Assembly (NCBI GenBank): GCA_964472315.1
Contig: CAYYJS010000073.1
Span: 1-13,351 of the forward strand
DNA from: CAYYJS01 sp964472315
GTDB taxonomy: Bacteria; Verrucomicrobiota; Kiritimatiellia; UBA8416
Direction: 5' to 3'
Length of the DNA: 13,351 nt
A program made the translations under genes and the position numbers. Under the pieces are notes generated by a model. That model was not told the DNA's origin and searched no databases. It worked only from the letters and a program-made list of their open reading frames with translations. The first letter of the stretch is position 1, and every line of letters begins with the position of its first letter. Positions 5,020-11,897 of the stretch are shown piece by piece.

Positions 5020-7599
5020 ATGACCGTGCCGCAACAGGTTGGAACCGACACGCCACCGCGCGTGCTGATCGTCGATGACGACCCGTCCATCCAGGTCCTC
5101 TATGCCGCCTACCTGACCCGCAACGGGTGCGTCTGCGAAAAGGCCGTCAACGGACGCGACGCCTTGCAGGCGCTCATGCGGCAGAGCTTCGACGTGCTGG
5201 TCGTCGATATGCGCATGGAACAGATGGACGGCCTGGTCTTCGTCGAGGAAGCGCTCCGCATCTGGCCCTGGATCGGCGTCGTCATCAGCTCGGGCTTCGT
5301 CACGGCCGACATCGTCACCCGTGCCGCCGCGCTGGGTGTCACGCGCGTGCTGCGCAAGACCGCCGAGCTGAGCGAATTCGTCCGGAATGTCCTCGAGGAA
5401 GCCGCCGCGAAACGGGCCACGGCCGCGCGGGAGCCCCAGGACAACACGCTCAAACTGATGCGCAGCTACATCCGGCTCCTCACCCGGTTGACCGCCTCCA
5501 ACGCCGAGCCCGGGCGGCTGGCGGAGGAGCTGTGCCACTTCAGCGGCTCGCTCGCCGACATGCTCCATGCCGACGCCTCGGGCATCATGCTCAGCCGTGA
5601 CGACGAACGGACCCTCACTATCACGCCGCGCCGTCCGCTCGCGCCGGAGTTCCTCGCGGCCATGCGGACCGAGATGACCCAGCGCTATCAGCGGCTGTCC
5701 GGCCAGACCGTCGCGCTGGACAGCTTCGAACAACGTACGGAAGGCTGCGCGCCCGCCGCCGAGGCGCCGGCCGCCCCCGGGAAGCTGATTTCCGTGCCCA
5801 TCATGATCGAGGGCGCCGTCCGCGGCCTGCTCACCCTGGCCACGGTCGACACCATCCCCTATTCGCCGTCGGACGTGTCGCTCCTCTACCATGCCGCCAA
5901 CCACGTGTCCGCCGTGTTTCTGGCGCTGCACCGCATGCACAGCCTCGCCGTACACGATTCCCTCACCGGCCTCCCCAACCGCATGCGCCTGGAACAACAC
6001 CTGTCCGAAGCCTGGCAACTGAGCCGTCGCTACGAGTTCTCGATGGGCATCCTCGTGGCCGACATGGACGACTTCAAGACCGTCAACGATTCGTTCGGGC
6101 ATGCCGTCGGCGACGATGTGCTGCGCGAATTCGCGGCCATCGTCACACGCGTCGCGCGCGCCACCGATGTCGTCGCGCGGTACGGCGGCGACGAGTTCAT
6201 CGCCATTCTGCCCCGCGCCGAGGACGCCGAGATCGCGGCCTTCGCCCGGCGCCTCCTCAGCGCCGTGCGCAAGCACGTCTTCTGCGCCGATAGCCATCGC
6301 TTGAACCTGTCGCTCTCGATCGGGGCGGCGACCAGCGCCAATCCCACGCGCCCCGGCAACGGACCCGAACTGCTGCGCCAGGCCGATCGCGCCCTCTACA
6401 TGGCCAAACGCGCCGGCAAGGACCGCGTCGTCGTATGGCCCGGCGTGCACGAGGAACGCCGCGCGTCCGATGCGGGCGCGAGCCCGACGCGCGAACCGCC
6501 CGCCGACGCGAACCGCAGAGCGCGGATCCTGGCCGTGGACGACGACAACGCCGTCCTGGCGGCCCTGCGGTCCCTCCTCCAGATGCAGGACTGCGACGTG
6601 ACCGCCATCGACTCCGGACAGGCGGCCATCGACGAGATCGCGGCCCACGGCGCCAACTACGACATCGTTCTGACCGACCTGGTGATGCCCGGCGTCGACG
6701 GCCGCGCGGTCGTCACCGCGGTCCGGGATTCGGGCTGCCTCGCCGTACCCATCATCATGAGCGCCGTCGGCACCAAGGAAGACGCCATCGAATGCCTGCG
6801 CATCGGCGTGTACGATTTTCTGGACAAGCCCATCGACATCGCCTACGTGCCCGTCCTGATCCGGCGGGCGCTCGACTACCGCCGGCTGCGGATCGACAAT
6901 CAGCGCTACCGCGACAACCTCGAACAGATGGTCAAGGATCGCAGCGGCAAGCTCGCCTCCGCCGTCGAGTCGCTGCGCGCTTCCTACGAGTTTACGCTCA
7001 AGGCCTTCGTGGGACTGCTGGACGCCCGCGAAAGACAGACCGGCGAGCACAGCATGCGCGTCCGCGAACTGGCCGTCGTTCTGGCGACGCAGATGGGGCT
7101 GCAAGGCCGCGACATCGAGGTCATCGCCTCCGCCGCGCTCCTGCACGACATCGGCAAGATCGGCATCGCGGATCAGGTCCTGCTGAAGCCCACCGCACTC
7201 GATGACGAACAGTGGGACATCATGAAGCGACACCCGGCGATCGGCTACGAGATCCTGCGCACGAGCCCGTTCCTCGAGGAATCCGCCCGCATCGTCCTGC
7301 AACACCACGAGCGCTTCGACGGCGGCGGCTATCCCAACGGCCTCGTCGGCGCGGCCATCGACCCGCGGGCCCGCATCTTCGCCGTCGCCGACGCGTACGA
7401 CTGCATGCGCACCCACCGCGTCTATCGCGACGGCATGGGCGCCGACGAGGCACGCGCCGAGATCGTGCGCAACCGCGGCGCGCAATTCGATCCGGCCGTC
7501 GTCGACGCTTTCGTCGACTGCCAGAGCGCCCTGGAAGCGGTTCTCGCGGCCCACGCCCGCGAAGCCGAATCGCGACGATCCGACACCGCGACGGCATAG
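5020..7599 (+). CDS. REC-GAF-GGDEF-REC-HD-GYP cyclic-di-GMP synthase/phosphodiesterase
   Basis: An 859-aa cytoplasmic signalling protein with domains for both making and degrading c-di-GMP. Order: REC1 (about 13-125, acidic pocket D19/D20, phospho-acceptor D63, K113); GAF-like (about 160-303); GGDEF (about 308-475) with intact GGDEF (389-393) and product-inhibition site RATD (380-383); REC2 (about 501-617, D507/D508, D553, K603); a likely coiled-coil linker (about 622-655); HD-GYP (about 656-845) with H677, HD 709-710, H738, HH 762-763 and DGGGYP (767-772). All key residues look intact, so both activities are plausible. No membrane helix or cognate histidine kinase is seen. ATG 5020 fits the domain start; the Shine-Dalgarno (GGAG, 5004-5007) is rather distant. 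The upstream promoter and the 59-bp gap to the next gene suggest it may be its own unit or lead the operon. Confidence 0.93.
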   Translation: MTVPQQVGTDTPPRVLIVDDDPSIQVLYAAYLTRNGCVCEKAVNGRDALQALMRQSFDVLVVDMRMEQMDGLVFVEEALRIWPWIGVVISSGFVTADIVTRAAALGVTRVLRKTAELSEFVRNVLEEAAAKRATAAREPQDNTLKLMRSYIRLLTRLTASNAEPGRLAEELCHFSGSLADMLHADASGIMLSRDDERTLTITPRRPLAPEFLAAMRTEMTQRYQRLSGQTVALDSFEQRTEGCAPAAEAPAAPGKLISVPIMIEGAVRGLLTLATVDTIPYSPSDVSLLYHAANHVSAVFLALHRMHSLAVHDSLTGLPNRMRLEQHLSEAWQLSRRYEFSMGILVADMDDFKTVNDSFGHAVGDDVLREFAAIVTRVARATDVVARYGGDEFIAILPRAEDAEIAAFARRLLSAVRKHVFCADSHRLNLSLSIGAATSANPTRPGNGPELLRQADRALYMAKRAGKDRVVVWPGVHEERRASDAGASPTREPPADANRRARILAVDDDNAVLAALRSLLQMQDCDVTAIDSGQAAIDEIAAHGANYDIVLTDLVMPGVDGRAVVTAVRDSGCLAVPIIMSAVGTKEDAIECLRIGVYDFLDKPIDIAYVPVLIRRALDYRRLRIDNQRYRDNLEQMVKDRSGKLASAVESLRASYEFTLKAFVGLLDARERQTGEHSMRVRELAVVLATQMGLQGRDIEVIASAALLHDIGKIGIADQVLLKPTALDDEQWDIMKRHPAIGYEILRTSPFLEESARIVLQHHERFDGGGYPNGLVGAAIDPRARIFAVADAYDCMRTHRVYRDGMGADEARAEIVRNRGAQFDPAVVDAFVDCQSALEAVLAAHAREAESRRSDTATA

Positions 7600-7658
7600 C
7601 CGGCCCGCCGGAAAGAATCCGCTTCACCCGGTATCGGCACCTGTGGCACAGTCGGCTC

Positions 7659-8624
7659 ATGACGCGGTTCGTGCCGGCCTATATCCGCTCCATGCGCCTG
7701 TACTACGCCTTTGTCACCGGCATCGCGGGATGGCTCGGCGTGGCGTTCTACCAGTTCTGCTGTCCGGGACGGACCCCGGCCTGGCACAGCACCCTCATCA
7801 TCGTCCTGCTGTTCCTGAGCTGGGGCATCAACCAGGTCGTGAACGACTTCCTGGGCCTGCGCGAGGATCGCATCAACGCGCCGCACCGCCCCATGGTCAC
7901 GGGCGAGCTGAACCCGCGACTGGCCCTGGGCGTCTCGCTCGGCCTGATGGGCGCGGTCATCGTGCTGAGCTGGTTCCTCAGCCCCTGGTCGGTCGTCCCC
8001 GTCGCCGCGGGCGTGCTGCTGAATGTCGTCTACGAATACGCGAAAGCCTGGTCGCTCTGGGGCAACGCCATCTTCGGCGTCAGCATCGCCATGTGCACGT
8101 TCTACGGGTTCCTCGCCGCCGGGCCGCCGCCCTCGCCGTTGTTCACGAGCAACCGTCTCAGCGCCATCGCGCTGGTCGCGGTACTGAACGGGCTGATGAC
8201 GTACTACACGTATTTCAAGGACGCCGCGGGCGATGCCGCCGCCGGCAAACGCACGTTCGTGGTCCGGCACGGGTTGTCGGTTTCCCGCCACGCGGGCCTC
8301 GTCGGCGCGTTCGTCCCGACGCTGCTCTTTTTCGTCTTCACCTACGTCGGCTGGCTGCCGCTGGGCGACATTCTCTACATGCGCGATTTCGTTTTCTGCG
8401 GCCTTATGACACTCTTCCTTCAGCTCTGGACCGCCGTGCTCTATTTCCGCTACCCGCATGGAGAACGCACCTACTTCAGCCTGGTCACCAACTTCCGCGC
8501 CTGCGTCGCCGGACAGGTTACGCTGATCTCGATCTTCAACGGCACCCTCGCGCTCTACCTGCTCTGCGCCAGTTACGTGTTCATCGGCTTCCTGTTCGAT
8601 CTCCACAAGGACGCCCACGCATGA
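7659..8624 (+). CDS. UbiA-family membrane prenyltransferase
   Basis: An integral membrane enzyme (321 aa, mostly hydrophobic, roughly eight or nine helices) of the family that moves a prenyl group from a polyprenyl diphosphate to an acceptor, as in quinone, haem O, chlorophyll or archaeal ether-lipid synthesis. The first Mg/diphosphate motif reads NDFLGLRED (62-70), where the usual middle Asp is Gly66; the second is KDAAGDAAAGKRT (187-199, D188 and D192). NAPHRPM (73-79) after the first motif is typical. The acceptor cannot be read from sequence. ATG 7659 covers the normal N-terminus; no clear Shine-Dalgarno is seen, and ATG 7692 is the alternative. The stop overlaps the next start (ATGA), so it is translationally coupled to the radical SAM gene. 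Confidence 0.91.
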   Translation: MTRFVPAYIRSMRLYYAFVTGIAGWLGVAFYQFCCPGRTPAWHSTLIIVLLFLSWGINQVVNDFLGLREDRINAPHRPMVTGELNPRLALGVSLGLMGAVIVLSWFLSPWSVVPVAAGVLLNVVYEYAKAWSLWGNAIFGVSIAMCTFYGFLAAGPPPSPLFTSNRLSAIALVAVLNGLMTYYTYFKDAAGDAAAGKRTFVVRHGLSVSRHAGLVGAFVPTLLFFVFTYVGWLPLGDILYMRDFVFCGLMTLFLQLWTAVLYFRYPHGERTYFSLVTNFRACVAGQVTLISIFNGTLALYLLCASYVFIGFLFDLHKDAHA

Positions 8625-9934
8625 CAACGGCCCTGCTCTATGCCCGCATCGCGCTGCATGTGGCCGGTCATTATCTGATCCGTCCCGCCTTCTTCTCCCG
8701 TTTTCCATCTTCCATCTTCCGTTTTCCATCTTCCATCTTCCGTCTTCCCTTCTTCTCCATCCGCGCCTATTTCCGCTTCCTCGCGCGCGCCCTGCGCCTG
8801 CTGCTCGTGTTCCGCCACAACCGGCCCGTGCGCACACCGCGCGGCTGGAAGCTGCACCTCTACCTGCCCGCCTACCCGAGTCGCGCCTTCTTCCGCGCCA
8901 TCGAGGCCAAACTCCTGCGCACCCCGCCCGGACCCGTGACGGTCGTGTTCTCGATGACCAAGGCCTGCACCTTCAAGTGCCGTCACTGCTACCAGCGACA
9001 CGACCGCGGCCAGGATGTGCCGGAAGCCCGACTCCTCGAGATCGCCGCCGCCGTCCGCGACGCCGGCACGTCGATGTTCGACATCGAAGGCGGCGAACCG
9101 CTGCTCCGCCCGGACCGCCTGCTGCGACTCTGCGCGTCGCTCGGCGACGGCGTGGAGACCTGGGTGAACTCCACCGGCGACGCCCTGCAACCGGATACCC
9201 CCGACGCCCTGCGCCGCGCCGGCGTCTACGGCGTCATGGTCTCGCTCCACGCGCCCGACGCCGATGCACACGACGCGCTCACCGGCGTGCCCGGCTCGTT
9301 CGAGACGGCCTGCGCGATGCTCCGCCGCTGCCGCGCCACCGGCCTCGTGACAGCCGCCAACACCGTACTCTCGGAGGAGGACCTGCGCCGGGGGCGCCTG
9401 GACGACCTGATGACGCTGACCCGCACCCTCGGCTGCGATTTCGTGCAGCTCATCCACCCCAAGCCGGCCGGACTCTGGCTCGGCCGCACCGAGGGCATGC
9501 AGACCGACCCCGACCTGCTCGCCGCCATCCGCCAGGCGCATCGGACATACAACGATGCGCGCCATCGCGACTACCCCGCCCTCGCCGCCCAGGCGTTCGA
9601 GGAGTCGCCCGAAGTGCTCGGCTGCACGGCCGGCGCCATCGACCGCTTCTACGTCAATGCCCATGGCGAAGTGCAGCCCTGCGAGTTCCTGAACATCTCG
9701 TTCGGCAACGCCGCCGAGGAACCGTTCGCGGCCATCTTCGCCCGCATGCGCGCCGCCTTTCCGACGCCGGGCGTCGATTGGCTGTGCTGCACCCGGGCGC
9801 ACGCGATCGACCAGGCCATCCGCGCCGCCGGCGGCGATACCCCGCTGCGCCGGCCCGCCACGGACGCGTTGACGCGCACCTGGGTGACGGAACGCCCCAC
9901 CCCCATCTACCGGAAGCTGGGGATCTACCGGTGA
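8621..9934 (+). CDS. Radical SAM protein with C-terminal cysteine-rich (SPASM/Twitch-like) region
   Basis: A 437-aa radical S-adenosylmethionine enzyme. The cluster motif is CTFKCRHC (C116, C120, C123), followed by a GGEPL SAM-binding motif (157-161). C-terminal cysteines C335, C354 (in VQPCEF) and C389/C390 suggest an auxiliary Fe-S cluster, as in SPASM/Twitch proteins; the NAHGEVQPCEF block fits this. The N-terminus (about 1-65) is hydrophobic and arginine-rich and may associate with the membrane. Residues about 27-41 (RFPSSIF twice) are encoded by a 21-bp tandem repeat and look like an insertion. Start ATG overlaps the UbiA stop, with AAGGA 9 nt upstream. The stop overlaps the kinase gene by one base. 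The substrate is unknown; the neighbours suggest a lipid or prenylated intermediate. Confidence 0.9.
   Translation: MTTALLYARIALHVAGHYLIRPAFFSRFPSSIFRFPSSIFRLPFFSIRAYFRFLARALRLLLVFRHNRPVRTPRGWKLHLYLPAYPSRAFFRAIEAKLLRTPPGPVTVVFSMTKACTFKCRHCYQRHDRGQDVPEARLLEIAAAVRDAGTSMFDIEGGEPLLRPDRLLRLCASLGDGVETWVNSTGDALQPDTPDALRRAGVYGVMVSLHAPDADAHDALTGVPGSFETACAMLRRCRATGLVTAANTVLSEEDLRRGRLDDLMTLTRTLGCDFVQLIHPKPAGLWLGRTEGMQTDPDLLAAIRQAHRTYNDARHRDYPALAAQAFEESPEVLGCTAGAIDRFYVNAHGEVQPCEFLNISFGNAAEEPFAAIFARMRAAFPTPGVDWLCCTRAHAIDQAIRAAGGDTPLRRPATDALTRTWVTERPTPIYRKLGIYR
8701..8742. repeat. Two perfect 21-bp tandem repeats inside the radical SAM gene
   Basis: Two identical 21-bp units (8701-8721 and 8722-8742) each consist of three heptads, TTTTCCA, TCTTCCA and TCTTCCG. 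Degenerate similar sequence flanks them (about 8688-8700 and 8743-8760). Because 21 is divisible by three, changes in copy number preserve the reading frame (RFPSSIF per unit). The pyrimidine-rich composition differs from the surrounding GC-rich coding sequence. Confidence 0.93.
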
Positions 9935-10905
9935 TGCACGCACCGGATCGAACGACGCCGCACCGTCTGCTGCTGATCCTGAACCCGGGCTCGCGCGGCG
10001 GACGCGGACGGCGTCTCTGGCGTCGCTGGCTGGATGCGCTGCACGCGCGCGGCTGCCACGTCGCCACGGAAATCACCCGGACGCTCGACGATGCCACCGC
10101 CTTCGCCGCCGCCGCGCGCGATGTCGATGCCGTCGTGGCCTGCGGCGGCGATGGCACCATCGGCCGCGTCGCCGACGGACTCCTCCGGCAACCGCCGGAC
10201 CGCCGTCCGCCGCTGGGCGTGCTCTACGCCGGCACCAGCCCCGATTTCTGCCGCCGGCACGGCATTCCCATCGACCCCGACGCCGCCGTGGACGCGCTCC
10301 TGATACGCCCCGCCCGCGCCATTGACATCGCGCATATACGCTGCCGCGACGACGCGGGACGCGAGACCGACGGCCATTTCGTGTGCGGCGCGAACATCGG
10401 CATCGGCGCCCTCGTCGCCCGACGCGCCAACCGCTGGCGCCCGTGGCTGGGCGATACGGCCGGCACAGGCCTGGCGCTGATCGCCGCGCTCGCCTCCCGC
10501 TTCCCCACCCTCGCCGTCACGCTCGATGACGCCCCTCCCCGCCGCCTGACGCGCTGCTGCAATCTCGCCGTCGCCAAGAATCCCTTCATCGCATCCGGCA
10601 TCCGCCTCGGCCTCGCCACGCAACCCGACGATGGACGCGCCGCCGTCGTCGCCATTCACGCCACCGGCCGCGCCGCCTTGCTCCGGCGCCTGCCCGCGCT
10701 GTATCGTGGCGGCATGGCTTCCCTGGCAGGCGCATTCGCGGCAACGGCGACCGCGGTCCGCATCGACGCCGAATCCCCGTGCCGCGTGGAATTCGACGGC
10801 GATCCCCGCGGCTGGCTTCCCGCCGCCATCCGCATCGTGCCGCGGGCGCTGCGCCTGCTGGGCGGGAGCCCGCCCCCCGACACCGCACCGCGGGTGTCGC
10901 CATGA
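9934..10905 (+). CDS. Diacylglycerol-kinase-family (YegS/DgkB-like) lipid kinase
   Basis: A 323-aa protein of the DAGK catalytic family, which uses ATP to phosphorylate lipid hydroxyls such as diacylglycerol. Visible motifs are LNPGSRGG (16-23), the nucleotide-binding GGDGT (71-75), PLGVLYAGTSPDFCRRHGIP (93-112), a CGANIGIGA block (151-159) opening the C-terminal domain, and EFDGD (286-290) near the end. The usual GTxNDFAR is replaced by GTSPDFCR, so specificity may differ from standard lipid kinases. ATG 9934 overlaps the radical SAM stop; GTG 9931 is a possible alternative, with GGGGA (9919-9923) suiting either. The end overlaps the next gene as ATGA. In this operon the substrate may be a prenylated or isoprenoid lipid, which is inference only. 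Confidence 0.88.
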   Translation: MHAPDRTTPHRLLLILNPGSRGGRGRRLWRRWLDALHARGCHVATEITRTLDDATAFAAAARDVDAVVACGGDGTIGRVADGLLRQPPDRRPPLGVLYAGTSPDFCRRHGIPIDPDAAVDALLIRPARAIDIAHIRCRDDAGRETDGHFVCGANIGIGALVARRANRWRPWLGDTAGTGLALIAALASRFPTLAVTLDDAPPRRLTRCCNLAVAKNPFIASGIRLGLATQPDDGRAAVVAIHATGRAALLRRLPALYRGGMASLAGAFAATATAVRIDAESPCRVEFDGDPRGWLPAAIRIVPRALRLLGGSPPPDTAPRVSP

Positions 10906-11897
10906 CCGAAGCCGACCTCATCGCCACGCTGACCGCCGCCTTCGGGCGCACGTCGCCGCGCGAAAACGCGGCGATGACCTGCGACGCCGAGATTGTCCGC
11001 ATCGGGGACGTCCGCTATGCGCTGTCCATCGACGAGTTCAGCGCGGCCGAAGACGCCTTCGACACCGCGGACCCGGAACGCCTCGGGCACAACCTGGTCG
11101 CGGCGACGATCAGCGATGTCCATGCCGCGGGCGGCACGCCGCGCTTTTTCATGCAGGCCCTCGTACTGCCGCCGGCGACCGAGGCGGCTTTCGCGACGCG
11201 GCTCGCCGCCGGCATGGCGCGCGCGCTCGACGCCTGCGGCTGCGCGATGCTCGGAGGCGATATCGGTTCCGCGCCGGACTGGCGCTTCACCGGCTGGTGC
11301 ATGGGCCCGGTCGCGCGACCATTGACCCGGCTGCTGCCGGAGGGGGACGCCGACCTCTGGGTCAGCGGCCCCCTCGGCGATGCCAATGCCGCGCGGGCGG
11401 GCCGCTTGCCGACACCGCTGTTCGAACTCCGTTTGCCGCTTGTCGATCGCCTGCGCGCGCATGCCGTCGCCTGCATCGATACGAGCGGCGGACTCTGGGA
11501 TGCGGTCTGGACGCTCACCCGGCTGAACCCGACCCATGCCTTCGCGCTCGACCTGAGCGCCGTCCCGCTCGCGGATACCGTCCTGCCGGTCTGCCGCCGC
11601 GCGGGCATCCCGCCCGCGGCCGCCCTGATCGGCGGCGCCGGCGAGTACGAATACCTGTTCGCGGCGCCGGCCGCGCACCGCGCCACATTCGAGACCGTCG
11701 GGGCCACGCGGATCGGCCACGCCACGCCTCACGCCGCCGGCGGCTTCGCCATCCGCCATGCCGGCCGCGAGCGCCCCGCCCCGCCCTGTCCCGACGCCCG
11801 CGCCTTCACGCGCTTCGACGACTACCTCGCCGCCGTCATCGCCACCGCCCGCCTGCTCGACTGCGCGACTGAACCCGAAACGAAAGCCGTATCGTGA
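10902..11897 (+). CDS. ThiL/PurM-like (AIR synthase-related) protein
   Basis: A 331-aa member of the PurM-like ATP-binding superfamily, most like thiamine-monophosphate kinase (ThiL). Matching segments are LSIDEFS (41-47, ThiL-like Asp after a strand), NLVAATISDVHAAGGTP (64-80), LGGDIG (117-122), CIDTSGGLWD (191-200) and GGAGEYEYLF (244-253). The N-terminal GDDAA-type Mg-ATP motif of true ThiL is absent; the region reads TCDAEIVRIGD (27-37). Canonical ThiL motifs are thus only partly kept, so I do not call it thiL. It could be a paralogue acting on another phosphate substrate. It overlaps the kinase gene by ATGA and the oxidoreductase gene by GTGA, so it is embedded in the lipid-like operon rather than beside thiamine genes. 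Confidence 0.87.
   Translation: MTEADLIATLTAAFGRTSPRENAAMTCDAEIVRIGDVRYALSIDEFSAAEDAFDTADPERLGHNLVAATISDVHAAGGTPRFFMQALVLPPATEAAFATRLAAGMARALDACGCAMLGGDIGSAPDWRFTGWCMGPVARPLTRLLPEGDADLWVSGPLGDANAARAGRLPTPLFELRLPLVDRLRAHAVACIDTSGGLWDAVWTLTRLNPTHAFALDLSAVPLADTVLPVCRRAGIPPAAALIGGAGEYEYLFAAPAAHRATFETVGATRIGHATPHAAGGFAIRHAGRERPAPPCPDARAFTRFDDYLAAVIATARLLDCATEPETKAVS

Noticed and set aside
4843..7554. 903-codon minus-strand frame opposite the c-di-GMP gene
   Set aside because: A shadow frame caused by high-GC codon use; its translation has no family motifs while the plus strand has five intact domains.
7600..7658. Terminator or promoter between the c-di-GMP gene and the UbiA gene
   Set aside because: Only a tiny CCGG stem and no convincing -35/-10 pair could be found, so neither is claimed.
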